Positions 25,640-36,449 are shown, numbered from the stretch's first letter. The stretch is DNA of 64,000 bases from Rebecca billardiae RCC1528 (GCA_965240325.2 OZ251241.1:124001-188000); one strand, 5' to 3'. A program made the numbers and translations. Notes: generated from the sequence alone by a model not told the origin.

Positions 25640-26130
25640 GCGCAGGATTTGGGGGATTTTTGTAGGTGGATTTAGCTGTGAAATCCGCATTTGACTCGAT
25701 ATCGCTGCTCATGATTGCGTTTGTACTGCTCCTTAATCCTTGGATAGTAAGTAATAGAAGAAATCGAACTCGAATAGGACAAAGGCGTCTGCATCTTTCT
25801 GATAATTATGGTGGGCCGTTCGTGATTCTCCTGCTGATATACACTTTTGGTTTGCTGATTCCATCAATTCAAAGAGTAAAGTATCGTCTCCTATTATCCT
25901 TCTCCTCTGAAGAGAACCACACTTCAGCAATAAAAACAACGTTTCAGTATCAACGTATTATGGCACGACGTTCGTCATCGCGGCTCGTTTGTCTATTGGT
26001 ACCCGCGAAATGAACCCTGCCAGATCTTCGCCTAATCAAAAACGCCTAGGCACGCGTTTTCGCACCGTTTCGCCGTACCATTTATGAGATTAACTTATAA
26101 TTATACAAACTTACAAAAACGGCGGTTCGC
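25640..26130 (+). other. AT-rich segment with a 115-codon open frame of unlike composition
   Basis: About 490 bp have balanced base composition, unlike the GC-rich genes around. The plus frame 25666-26013 (115 codons) starts MDLAVKSAFDSISLLM, then a hydrophobic run (IAFVLLLNPWI), a basic RNRTRIGQRR stretch, a second hydrophobic helix (FVILLLIYTFGLLIPSI) and a Ser-rich end. Two predicted helices and a lack of GC-biased codons suggest organelle- or virus-derived DNA, or a foreign fragment. I do not recognise the protein. Confidence 0.3.
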
Positions 26131-26189
26131 TTCGACCAGAATATATGCGCCCGTGCGGGCGTGGCCGACTAAGTGATATGACCAAATGA

Positions 26190-26420
26190 GGGAATCTTAC
26201 CCGTAAGCGTTATTTGGCGGCCCCGGCACACGCCGAGCGACCGAGGGCGATCGGAGGCTCAAAGCCGAAAAGGCTCTCGTTTTGCGTGCCGGTGCGCGCG
26301 ACTCAGCGCAGGTGCGCGCACTGCAGCTGCGGCGGGTCCCAACAGCCGTCGGCATCGCATTCGTGCCTCGCTCACCCCACGCGCCCCGCCCTGCCATGCG
26401 TCTTCGGCCCAAAGTGTACA
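26190..26420 (+). repeat. Diverged fragment related to the 1.6 kb dispersed repeat
   Basis: The stretch around 26315-26390 (CTGCGGCGGGTCCCAAC, then CGGCATCGCATTCGTGCC) is clearly similar to 14125-14185 in copy 1 of the dispersed repeat (CTGCGGCGGGTCCCGAC, CGACATCGCGTTCGTGCC). The surrounding sequence is more diverged. Confidence 0.5.
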
Positions 26421-26689
26421 CCCCGCCCGGCCCGCGGCGTCGGCGCCCGCCGACGAAGTACGTTCACGAACACGGCCATCGGACTGCCGCGCCGCGCAGG
26501 TGACTCGACCTCGAGCGAGCCTGGGGCGTGGAGGCGACCGACGGCGGGGTGCGACTTGCCCACCGACCCGAGCTGCATCACCCAGCGCAGCTTCGCCCGC
26601 GACGATGCTTCGCCTGGCTACCACTGCTCAGCCTCGTTACCCACCGGCTGTGATGGCGACGCTGTCTGTCCGCGCGGCGTGCGGCGGCG

Positions 26690-27469
26690 CGCAGGCAGGG
26701 AGAGCGGCAGCCGGGCACCGAGCCGCAGGACGAGCTCTTGCTGGAGGACTCGCCCGAGCGCGCGTTCGCGCGCTTGCACACCGCGCTGCGCACCATGCAC
26801 GACCAGCGCGTCCTGCGCTTCTACACGCAGAACGACTCGTCGTGGACGATCGATCACGGGACATTGGCCTGCTGCAGTCGCAGTATCGGCGCACGTGCTG
26901 CACGCGACCTCGCAGCGCGCGTGGCCCGCATTCGAGGGGAAGACGCCGAGGGCGTGCAAGGAGCGGCTGCTGCGGCTGCGGGACATCGTAGACAGGCTCG
27001 AGCCGCGGGACATTGGCCTGCTGCAGTCGCAGTATGCGCTGCTGCACGCGACCTCGCAGCGCGCGTGGCCCGCATTCGAGGGGAAGACGCCGAGCGGGCG
27101 TGCAAGGAGCGGCTGCTGCGGCTGCGGGACATCGTAGACAGGCTCGAGCCGCGGCTGCTCGCGACGCTCTTCCCCGCCGACGCCGACGACGAGCTGCGCG
27201 AGCTTGTCCGACGCTGCGCCGATCCCGCCGGCGCGCGAGGCTGTGCGAGGCTGACGGACGGGCTGCCGAGCGCGATCTCCTCAGCGCTGCGCGCGGCCAC
27301 AGCAGGGCTGCCCGAAGCGCACCGGGCGGAGGCGCTGCGGCTGCTGCGCGTCGAGTTCGACACGGCCCAGCCCCCCGAGGCCGTCGATCGAGTCCGGATT
27401 ACTCGCGCCCGCGCCTCCTGCACGGCGACGGCGCCGGGCGCGCGCATCGTAGTGATAAATTCACAGTGA
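26690..27469 (+). pseudogene. Unrecognised gene remnant with an internal ~150-bp tandem duplication
   Basis: The frame holding LEDSPERAFARLHTALRT and FYTQNDSSWTID looks genuinely coding. It runs into a block present twice (about 26860-27006 and 27007-27150), each holding the DNA for SQRAWPAFEGKTP and ERLLRLRDIVDRLEPR. The copies differ by a two-base insertion (GCCGAGGGCG versus GCCGAGCGGGCG), so neither frame stays intact through both. After the second copy an intact helical tail follows (LLATLFPADADDELRELV ...) to a stop at 27467-27469. The W...F.GKTP...CKERLLRLR pattern is faintly Myb/SANT-like, but I would not name it. Probably a broken gene or a gene with an unseen intron. Confidence 0.35.
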
Positions 27470-27488
27470 TTCGGTGAAGAACGCGACA

Positions 27489-28399
27489 GGCCTGTTTTAT
27501 TTCTACGAGAGCCCAAAGGCGACATTCGCCAAAACGCGGAACAATGGCGGCTTGCCCGCTGGTGCGGGCGCCGGAGCTAGTCCGGAGTAGTGATGGCACG
27601 TCATTCGCGCATTCTCGTGTTGATGCGCTGCGCTGTAGCGAAGAATGTTGTCAGACATGCTGCCTCGCCTTGCCGTGGTGCTTCGCCTTGACACAGGGGT
27701 CACTCGCGGTGCACGGCAGTGTGTACGATGCAGCCGGCGAGCGGCGGGCAAACCGCCGCAGCTGCAGGCCCTCTGCAAGCTGCAAGCACTCTGCCTTGGC
27801 TGCATCGCACCCGTGTCAGTTAGCGACCAGTTCACAGCCAGATGGACTGCAATCGCCACCAGCTCTAAACGCTCCGCCGCCACTACCTTGTCGAGCTTGA
27901 GATGCTTCCGTTCGGCGTGCGCTTGCATGCAGCCTTGCCGCCTGCATTTGAACGTGAGCGCGGAAGGTTGGTAGGCCGGATGCTCAGGCCTCCTCGGCGT
28001 AAAATATGACAAGGTGCGTGCCACGCGCACCCATGACGCGCGGAAAGGCGTGCACACGTCTCCTGGCGCATCTGGCAGGCTGCAGTCTTGGCCAAGATGA
28101 TGAGAACAAGCCTGCAATCGCTCGCCGCGCGGGCGCAGAGCGCGCGGAGAGTTTTGGGATACGACCCATGGTGTTGGATGTACCTCGTGTGCGACAACGA
28201 CGAGGCGGACGAGCGCCGCAACTGGATTCCTGCACTCACCGGTCACCGAGGAGTGCAGGAATCGCGTTCCTCGCGCACGTGGGGGCCGCCATCGGCCGTG
28301 AGAGGTACATCCAACGGGGCGTGACACCGATTCCCACTGGCGGGCAGGGGTTTGTCGCCGTGACATAGGAAATGGAATCTGGTAGAAATAAAACAGGCC
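27489..28399 (-). mobile_element. 911-bp element with 18-bp terminal inverted repeats and GACA target duplication
   Basis: The left end GGCCTGTTTTATTTCTAC (27489-27506) is exactly inverted at the right end (28382-28399). Both sides are flanked by GACA (27485-27488 and 28400-28403), the expected 4-bp target-site duplication of a cut-and-paste element. An internal perfect 13-bp hairpin, GATTCCTGCACTC, lies at 28225-28237/28251-28263. A single minus-strand open frame of 287 codons (27503-28366) fills nearly the whole element, but no transposase motif is recognisable, so I treat it as non-autonomous or degenerate. It lies 19 bp past the preceding gene remnant. Confidence 0.65.
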
Positions 28400-28503
28400 G
28401 ACAACTACCAGGGCCGTGCGCCATCAACTTCGTTGTTCACTACCCGAAGATCGGCGTAGCCGATCATGAATATATCAGTAGCAGTATAATCACCGCTGCG
28501 TCG

Positions 28504-31285
28504 TCAGACCGCTCTCACGTCGTCGCCGCTGACGTCACTGAGGACGGTGGCAGTAGCGCGGCCCTCACGACCCGCTGCCGAGCGCCGGGCACTGGCGCGC
28601 TCGCCCACCGCCGCTGCCGGCTCGCCGCCTGGCGCGGCCGCGCGGGGCGCAGGCCGCCCCTCCGTGGTCTGGGGCGGCGCGCCGAGGCTGAGCAGCTCGC
28701 GCAGCACCAGCCGGTTGCCGTCGCTCGTCTTGTCCACGCACGCGTCCAGCCCTGCCTGCTCGAAGGCGAGGCGGTCGTCCGAGCCCTCGGGGTCGCCCGT
28801 CATGCCGATGATCCGCCCTTTGAAGCCGCGCTGCCGCAGCGTGCGCGTCGCCTGCGTGCCCGTCAGCCTGGGCATCTGGTGGTCCCGGACAGGGAGGCGA
28901 CGCGGAGGGGTACGGCGTGAGTGGACAGCGCGCGCAGCGCGGCGTGGCACGGGGCGCGCGGCACGGGGCCCTCACCTGGTTGTCCATCAGGATCAGGTCG
29001 TAGTGCCGCGCGCCCGCCATCTGCACCGCCTGCTCGCCGTCGTCCGCCGTGTCGTACCCGACGCCGACGAGCTCGAAGGTGGCGAGTGGCAGCGTCATCT
29101 GCACGAACTTGTCGTCCTCGACGTGCAGGCAGCGGAAGCCCGGCGGGAACGCGCGCGCCGAGCTGAGCCGCCTGAGCCCCGCCGATGCGTCCACGCCGTC
29201 CTCGGGCGCCGTGAGCGCGTGCGGATTCATCGGCGCGCCCGGCGCGTGGGCGGCCACGCGCGCCCTGTGGTGGCCCGCCGCACCTGACGGCTCGGCGGCG
29301 CCACCGGCCGTCTTGGCCGCCTCCGCGCGGCCGCAGGAGCCGGGCGGCGTGCACTCGGCGCCGCCCTCGCCGTCGTCCCCCGCTCCCCGCAGGCTGACCG
29401 GATCGGCGCGCGAGCGCGGCTGCCGCGCGCGCATCGCCAGCACTCTCGACGCGGCCGGGTCGGACGAGGGCCGTTGCTCCGCCTTCAAGCCTTGCTCGCA
29501 CGCGGGCGGGAGGACACGCTGCGCGAGCCGAGTGCTGAGCGCGCCGCCGGAGGAGGAGCGCTGCGGGGCGAGGGCAGCGTCGAGCGCGCGCAGGGCACTC
29601 GACGCGTCGGCCTCCGCGAGCGGCGGCGCGCCCTTGAGCGCCAGCACCATCTCGAAGCGCGTGCCCCGCCCCTCCCCGTCTGAGTGCAGCCGCAGCTCCG
29701 AGTTGTCGTGCAGCTTGAGCAGCTCCTTGCTGATCGAGAGGCCGAGGCCCGTGCCGCCGTTGCCCTGGAGCTGGCCGCGGCCGACCTGCGTGAAGATGCC
29801 GCCGTCCTGCAGCGCGCGCAGCTCGGCGGCGGACAGCCCCGCGCCCGTGTCCACCACGGCGATGTGCACCTCGTGCCAGCCGCCGCCCTCCCGGCCCGCG
29901 GGCGGCCGCGCCGCGCGCCACGCGCTCACCGTCACCGCGCCGCCGGCATCGGTGAACTTGATCGCGTTGCTGCAGCCGTTGTTGAGCGCCTGCGCGAGGC
30001 GGCGGACGTCGCCCTCGAAGCGGTGCGGCGGCGCGAGCTCCTCGGGCAGCGGCTCGATGCGCAGCTCGACGCCCTTCGCCGCGGCGACCGTGGCGAACGT
30101 GTAGCGCGCGCTGTCGAGCACGTCTGAGATGGCGAGCGGAGCCTTGGCCACGGCGATCCGCCCCGAGTCGATCCGCTCAAAGTCGAGCATGTCGGAGACG
30201 ATGCCCTCCATCAGGTGGGAGAGCGCGCCGAGCGCGCCGATCATCTCGCGGATGGCGCCGAGCGGCTGCTCCTCGTCCATCGCCTGCATCGCCTGCGCGA
30301 GCGAGTGCACGCTGAGCAGCGGGCTGCGCAGGTCGTGCATCGCAACCCGGATGAGCCGCGAGCGCGCCTCCTTGCCCGCCCTCACCGTGGCCAGCTCGAG
30401 GCGCTCGCGCACGTGCGAGCGCTCCTGCTCGTACCGCTCGAGCACGGCGCCGCGCACGCGGCGGTGGAAGTGCCACTGCGCGCGGCCGATCTTGAAGATG
30501 TGCTGCCGCGCGTGCAGCGCCAGCGCCAGCGCGAGCGAGGTGCCAAGCGAGTCGCGCACGTTGGTGGCGGTCGAGCCGGGCGCGAGGAGCAGCTGCTGCG
30601 AGACCTGCGCGAGCCAGGTGCAGCCGATGAACACGGCGAAGCGGCGCGGGCGGAGCGGGATGAAGATGGCGCAGTAGAACAGCACGCAGTCGAAGCGCGT
30701 CGTCACGAACTGCAGGTCCTCCTCCGACTCTGCGCGCACCGACACGGCGTCGTTCGTCTGCTGCAGCAGGTTGGCGAGCCGCGCGGGCGTGATCGGCACG
30801 GAGGTGAAGAGAATGAGGAGCGCGATGATCCCCGCCTCGGTGGCCTCGAGCGAAAGCCCCTGCCACCTCTGCACGAGCGTGAAGAGCACGCCGAGGAGCG
30901 CGAGGATACACGACGCCGCCGCGAGCGTCAGCGTGAAGCCGACGCCGAGCGAGACGACGCTTGTGACCGCGAAGAGCGTGGAGGCGCACAGCAAGAGGGA
31001 AGCGCCGCGCAGGAAGTGCTTGCTGAGCTCGGGTAGCATGTGATCCTGCCGGTACGCGCCCTCGAGCTCCGCGTCCACCCAGTCACCCCACCAGTCCGCC
31101 GCGGGCAGGCTGAGGTTGAGTGGCACGCCCTCGAACGAGAGCCCGTCAGAGAGGTCGCCCTCGTCGCTGCCCGGAGGAGCGCCCTGGGAGCGCGCTCGCT
31201 CGGCGGCTTCCGGGTCCGGCGCAGGCCTCGCCCCTGACACGCGTGCCGCGCGGGGCATGCCGTGTGCGGCGAGGCGCCTCAGCAT
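28504..31285 (-). CDS. Membrane hybrid histidine kinase with receiver domain
   Basis: Two exons (28976-31285 and 28504-28875, intron 100 bp, GT-AG) give 893 aa. The N-terminal third is hydrophilic, then about five hydrophobic helices (~residues 95-260, for example LLLCASTLFAVTSVVSLGVG and FDCVLFYCAIFIPL). The dimerisation domain has the phospho-acceptor His in AMHDLRSPLLS (~residue 317). The ATPase domain has NNGCSNAIKFT (N box), VVDTGAGL (G1) and GTGLGLSISKEL (G2). A long low-complexity linker precedes a receiver domain, CLHVEDDKF ... LILMDNQMPRLTG (acceptor Asp ~768, split by the intron right after Gln770) ... IIGMTGD ... CVDK. It should autophosphorylate and pass phosphate His to Asp, feeding a phosphorelay. 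No sensor domain other than the membrane region is recognised, so the stimulus is unknown. It is divergent from a small membrane protein. Confidence 0.88.
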
Positions 31286-31619
31286 CGCAACTGACCGCCC
31301 TCCGCTTCACGTGCTCCTCACCACGCCCACGAGCCGCGCGGACGATCCCCTGCTGCTGAGTGTTGACGACACTCGCGCGCGAAGATAATATTCACGTTGC
31401 CCTTCTGCGCACCCCCGCTAGAACAGTTGAAGGGCGGCGAATCGGCGTCTGTCACGGGCGAATCGGCGATGAGCAATTGCATCATCAACGTTGCTCACTG
31501 ATCAACAACTCATAATCGATCGGTTGGAGTGCTACTCATTTTATTATGATTTCCGTACCGTAATAGAGAGAGCAGGGCCCTATTTGTAGCCCCTCGCTCG
31601 AATACTGGTCTCCGCAACG
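31286..31619. promoter_or_regulatory. Divergent spacer between histidine kinase and four-helix membrane protein
   Basis: This 334-bp spacer between divergent starts is relatively AT-rich at 31480-31600 (CATCATCAACGTTGCTCACT, TTTTATTATGATTTCC). No consensus element is assigned. Confidence 0.35.
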
Positions 31620-32531
31620 ATGCCGGACCCGCACGTCGAGCACGGCCGTGACTCGCTGGCGGCGGCAGATCAGCCGCTGCTGGTCGCCTCCGCGATCCCG
31701 TCCGTGCCCGAGGCCGCGGCCGACCCGCGCCCCTACGACAAGGAGGCGGCGGCGCTCTTCAACAACATGCGGCTGCCGGCAGCCATCATCGGCGGCTCCA
31801 TCCTGCCGCTCGGCTTCGGCTTCCCGCTCAAGACGGACCAGCGGTTTGGATTTGGGGTGTCCGACCAGACGCTCGCGTACGTTGACCGCGTGCACCTCGT
31901 CGTCGCCATCCTCTCGCTGCTCTCCGAACTCATCGCCGTCGTGTACTCCACCGTCGCTGTGAACGAGCTCACGGAGGTGGCCGTGCGGCCGACCGCGGAC
32001 GTGATGGCGCTGCTGCAGGGAGAGTACGAGATGGCGTGGCTCGGGTGCAACGTGTACTTCCTGCTCGGTGCGACGCGGCGCGCGCGCGCCCACGATGCGC
32101 ACACCCAGGCCCACGGCCCGCCTGCTCACCCGACGCGCGCGCGCGCCTCGGCCGCAGGCCTGCTTGGGCTGGCTGTGATGATCGCAATGCGCGCGTGGCT
32201 GCAGTTCGGCCCGGTGTTCGGCCTGGTGCCCGTGCTCTTCACACTCGCGGCAGTGCTGCTGATGCTGTCGATTGTGAACGAGGGCGCCGCCAAAGCGAGC
32301 GCCGTCGGCGCGCGCACCCGCAGCGGCAGCCGGCTGGGCAGCAGCTTCCTCCCCCTGTCTGTGCGGTACGTCAGACTGCTCTGCCGCGGCGCGCGCGCCA
32401 GCTGCAGCCCCATGCTCCTCGGCTCGGTGGCGTGCACGCTCGCGGCGGTGGTCATCGGCGCAGTGCGCCTGGCCCGGCTGGCGAAGGCCACGTCATCCGA
32501 CGCTGCCACTGTCACAGCTGCCACATCATAG
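31620..32531 (+). CDS. Predicted four-helix membrane protein, function unknown
   Basis: Two exons (31620-32067, 32158-32531; 90-bp GT-AG intron, phase 1) give 273 aa. Four hydrophobic segments are visible: LVVAILSLLSELIAVVY, WLGCNVYFLLGLLGLAVMI (formed across the intron), FGLVPVLFTLAAVLLMLSIV and VACTLAAVVIGAVRLA. The N terminus is acidic (EAAADPRPYDKEAAALF), and a Ser/Arg loop separates helices 3 and 4. I do not recognise the family. It shares its 5' spacer with the histidine kinase, so co-regulation is possible but not shown. Confidence 0.65.
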   Translation: MPDPHVEHGRDSLAAADQPLLVASAIPSVPEAAADPRPYDKEAAALFNNMRLPAAIIGGSILPLGFGFPLKTDQRFGFGVSDQTLAYVDRVHLVVAILSLLSELIAVVYSTVAVNELTEVAVRPTADVMALLQGEYEMAWLGCNVYFLLGATRRARAHDAHTQAHGPPAHPTRARASAAGLLGLAVMIAMRAWLQFGPVFGLVPVLFTLAAVLLMLSIVNEGAAKASAVGARTRSGSRLGSSFLPLSVRYVRLLCRGARASCSPMLLGSVACTLAAVVIGAVRLARLAKATSSDAATVTAATS

Positions 32532-32928
32532 ACGAGCCGTCCGGCGCCGCCGCCGGGCTCCGGCGGGCCGGCGCTGCCTGGCCTAGCGGCACCGCAGCCA
32601 CCGGGCCCGGGCCCGGGGGCGAGCTAGACGTCCTAGTCCTAGACGAGCGCGCCGCCTCCGCCGTCGTGGTATACGCGCGCGCGAATCCGATGATGCTGAT
32701 CGACGACGCGGCTATATCTCTAGCAGCTCCGACGCCACGGTAGCAGTCGTAGCAGTCGCTTTCAATCCTGATGATGACGCGAGTCTGAGCTCTGAGCAGA
32801 GTGAGCTCGCGTCGTGCTGGCGGCGGGCGCGCGGCGGGGCGGAGTCCCGTGCCGCCGCCGGTGCGGCCCGGGACCGCGGCTCCGCGTCCGGAGCGGTTGC
32901 TCACGAGAACAAGCCCGGCGCTGAAGTA
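32532..32928. other. Convergent intergenic region
   Basis: About 400 bp lie between the stops of the four-helix membrane protein (plus) and the glycosyltransferase (minus). They presumably hold both 3' ends. No gene seen. Confidence 0.5.
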
Positions 32929-33324
32929 CTATCGTCTTCGCCGGCGGCGGATGTTGTCGTCGCTCTCCTCCGCCAGCGGCGCGTCGGCATCCGTCGCGGA
33001 TGGGATGGATCCTGCGCTGCCGCCGTGCCCGCCGTCAGCCTCCTCGGCGGCGGCGGCACCGGCTGCCGCTGGCACCTCCGCCCCGGCGGCTGCTGCTGCC
33101 TCTCCGTCGTCAGGAGGCGCCGCCACCTCCTCGTCCGCACCGGCTGCGTCCTCGTCGCCAGCGCCGTCCTCGTCTGCGTCGGCGGCGTCGCGCGCGTCCC
33201 CGCCGCCCTCGCCCTGCTCCGCGCCGTCGTCCTCCTCCTCGCCCGCGCCCGCCGCGGCCTCCGCAGGGTGCTCGGACGCAGCGTGCGCCTTGGACTTGTG
33301 CGTGTGCCCTCGCTTGCGCCGCCG

Positions 33325-33366
<42 letters not shown>

Positions 33367-36300
33367 CTCCTTGCGGAGGTGCGCGCGCCAGACGTCCCTC
33401 GACTGCTTGAGGCAGTTCGTCCACATCTTGAACGCCACCTTGCACACCGACTTCCAGCCGGGGATCACGCAGCGGTAGTTCTGCGGGGACCGTGGGCGGA
33501 GCGGCGGGGCGCGGCCGCGCGCGCCGAGGCGGTGAGGTGCGCGCGCGCCGGGCGGCACGGCGCGCATGAGCCGCGCTCACCGCGAACGACTTGGTCGCCT
33601 TCTGTATGGGCGTGAGCTTGTGCTTCTCCTTGTGGTGGGCGGCCGCGTCCTCCGCCTCGGGGCCGCCCTCCTCCGCCTCCGCCTCGGGCGTGGGCGTCGG
33701 CTCCGTCTTGTTGCGCGCGCCCTCCTTCCTGTTGTTGAAGTAGTCCGTCACCTGCCGGTGCAGGGAGCCCTTGTGGCTCGCCCAGGTGAGCTCGCCGCCC
33801 GCCGCCACCTTCACGTCCTTCGCCGGGTCGTAGTTGTTCATCAGCAGGATGCGGTACCGCCCGATGTAGTCGCGGTTCGAGCGCGTGCCGTGCCTGCGCT
33901 CGCGCCGCGCACGCGCGGAGGGGAAGGAGGGGAGGCGGGCAGGCGCGCGCGGGGCGAGGGCGCGCACTCAGCCACCGGGGCCGGCCGACGGCCCGCCGGC
34001 CGCGCGCGCGGCCGCGAGTCACCAGATGTGCAGCACGACGCCCGGCGTGTACGAGATGTTCCACTGGCCCACGAGCGGCGTGAGCTTGGAGGCCCACGCC
34101 TTCACGTGCCGCGCCATCGGCGGCGGGTAGCGCGAGATGCCTGCGGCGCGCGCGCGGCGGGCGGCGCGCGCGCGGCCGAGCGACGGTGGGGGGCGCGGGG
34201 CAGGGGCGGCCGCGCGCGCTCCGCAGCACCGCCCGCCACCGCCGCGCGGTGTGTGTGCGCGCGCACGCACCGTAGAAGTGGCCCGTGAACGCGGAGAGCA
34301 TCACGCGGTCGCCACCGCCGATGATGCTGCGCGGCGCGTGGCGCGGCACCGGGCTCGCGAGGCGGGCGTGAGCGCGGCGCGAGCGGCCCTGACTGTTCGC
34401 GCGCTGAGCGCGCCGGCCCGCGCCTCGCGCCGGCCGCGTGCGCGCGCGCGCTCAGCGCCGCAGGGCCGCAGGGCCGCACCTGTACTGGTAGAAGCCTCCG
34501 CACGCCTCGAGCACGGCGCGGCGCGCGGCCCACGCGAAGCCGGGGTGGCCGAGGATGAAGCTCGACTTGAAGACGAACGGCTGGAAGTGGCGCATCGCCA
34601 GACCGGCCGAGTGGTACACCTGCGGGCGCGCGCGGCGCACACCGGGGCGCGCGCGCGGCGCGCGTGGGCGAGAGCGTGGCGCGCGCGCGGCGGTGGGCCC
34701 GGGGGGGCGTCGCGCGGCGCGGGCGCACCTGCCCCACGCCCAGGCCGAGCGGCAGGTCGTTCAGCTTGGGGATGTACTTGAACGGCTCCTCGTTCGGCGG
34801 CAGGTACGTCATCCAAGCGAAGGGCTGCGCACGCGCGGGCGCGGGGCGCCGCTCAGCGCGCGACTGGGCGCGGAGGAGGAGGAGGAGGAGGAGGAGGAGG
34901 AGGAGGAGGAGGAGGAGGAGGAGGAGGAGGAGGAGGAGGAGGAGGAGGAGGAGGAGCGCTCGGCCGCGCGCCCGCGCCGCACCTGCACGACCGGGTACTT
35001 GTCGAGCAGCTCGAACGTGCGCGGCACCCAGTGCTGGTTCACAAAGTAGAGGTCCGAGTCGAGCCAGATCACCTGAGAGCAGCGGCGCAGCAGCGCAGCG
35101 CAGCAGCAGCAGCAGCAGTGGCGGCGGCAGCGGAGGGCACACCGCCGTTGGCGCGCGCCGTGCGCGCGCGGCGCGGCGTGCGGGGTGTGAGCGCGCGCGG
35201 GGCGCGGGGCGGCGAGCGCGCGGCCGCGGCGCCCAGCCGCCGCCGCGCCGCGCGCCGCGCGCGCGCCTTGTCGCACTCGGGCGGCAGGTTCTCCAGCGCG
35301 ATGTTCATCAGCCGCTCCTTCTGCCAGAGCGTGTTGCCGCGCTTGGTCTGCCGGTGGATCAGGATGTCCGAGTCGGACGCGGAGAGCTGGAAGTCGATGG
35401 GCGCGCCCGAGGCGTCGAGCTCGTCCGGCCCGTCGCGGAAGATGAGCTCGACCGTGACCAGCTTGAGGCCCTGCGTGCCGCCGCGCCATCCGCGGGCGCG
35501 CAGGCCGGGCGGCGCAGGCGGCGGCGCGAGCGCGCGCGCGCGTGAGGCGCGGTGTGCGCGCCCACGCTGCGCGCGCGCGCACTCGGCTGGCGGCGGTCGC
35601 GCCGGCGTCGGCGTCGGCGGTGCGCGCGCGGCGCACCTGGTCCGCCAGGTGCCCGCGGAACGCCCTGAAGTTGAGCACCTTGTTCACGTGCCGCCCCGGG
35701 TTGAAGAAGGTGGTGATGCCGTAGATGCGCGCGCGCAGCTCGGGGTGGCGCATCCACTCGTCCAGCTTCATGCCCTCGTCACGCTCGCCCTCGTTCTTGA
35801 TGAGCTCGACGGGCGCGTCGCCCGGCGTCGGCGCGCCCTCGGGCTCCTCCTCCTCCTCCTCCTCCTCCTCCTCGCCACCACTCGCGCCGCCCGCCGCCGC
35901 GCCGCGCGCGAGCACCGCCGCCGCCGCGTCGGCCGCACCGCTCGCGCCGCGCGCCGCCACGTCTGCGGACGCCGCGCCGGCGTCCGCGCTATTCACCGTG
36001 CCCTGCGCGTGCTCGCGGTACAGCTGCGAGCGCACCTCCTGTTCACTCACGGCGGACGCCGCGTCGTCGTCGCCGCCGCCGCCGCCCTCCGCCTCGGCCT
36101 CGGCCTCGGCGGCCCGCCCGGCGCGCTCGCCGTCGCCGAGCGCGCTCGACGCATCGGCCGGCGTGAGCTCGGCGATGTGCGCGCCGATGCCGAGGATCTC
36201 CTCGCCGCCCGCGTCGAGCTCGTCGTCCTCGTCTACCTCCGGCGCGGGCAGCCCCGGCTCGGCTGGCCCCTTCCCCGCGCGCTTGAGCCGCTCGGCCGCG

Positions 36301-36449
36301 CGCGAGACAAACTTGGCGTACAGCTGCGGCCCGCCGCCCTCTGTGCGGAAGTGCACGGTGAGCATCATCGTGGTGAAGGCCCAGACGGCGAGCACGCACG
36401 TGAAGCCGACGAACACGCTCCATCGGAAGAGCGAGCGCCGCATCGGCAT
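32929..36449 (-). CDS. Type II membrane GT-A-type glycosyltransferase
   Basis: Nine exons give 793 aa: 35637-36449, 35267-35470, 34983-35072, 34729-34824, 34480-34619, 34271-34326, 34023-34140, 33581-33893 and 32929-33480, all phase-consistent. A short cytoplasmic tail precedes a signal anchor (SVFVGFTCVLAVWAFTTMM, ~residues 11-30), the usual Golgi topology. A long acidic stem with a poly-Glu run follows. The catalytic region begins IYGITTFFNPGRHVNKVLNF, then LWQKERLMNIAL, the DxD motif VIWLDSDLYF (Asp344/Asp346), YPVVQPFAWMTYL, FILGHPGFAWAARR, GGGDRVMLSAF and HIWHGTRSNRDYIGRY. The LWQKERLLN...W.D.D pattern is known from glycosyltransferase-like proteins of bacteria, algae and large algal viruses. 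Sugar and acceptor are unknown. The C-terminal ~180 residues are a Gly14 run, basic RRRKRGHTHKSK and a highly acidic tail. Intron 2 (35073-35266) is GC-AG. It is divergent from FARSB. Confidence 0.82.
34872..34956. repeat. (GGA)28 microsatellite in glycosyltransferase intron 3
   Basis: About 85 bp of perfect GGA/TCC trinucleotide lies inside the 158-bp intron 34825-34982. Read on the gene strand it is a pure pyrimidine tract, about 50 bases from the 3' splice site. Confidence 0.95.

Larger units (their letters stand above)
24008..25659. other. Intergenic with AT-rich islands
   Basis: No gene is recognised. 24322-24400 is an (AT)n-rich island beginning about 315 bp past the kinase stop. 25465-25555 is a second AT-rich island of TATATA/ATTAATTA type. 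The frame at 24407-24874 is GC-rich and featureless. A ~42-bp segment at 24847-24888 (GTTAAAACATAGTAAACTG within it) recurs inverted at 60134-60178. Confidence 0.45.

Noticed and set aside
34858-34981. Poly-Ser/Glu protein from the (GGA)n tract
   Set aside because: The tract lies in an intron between well-matched glycosyltransferase exons with consistent phase.
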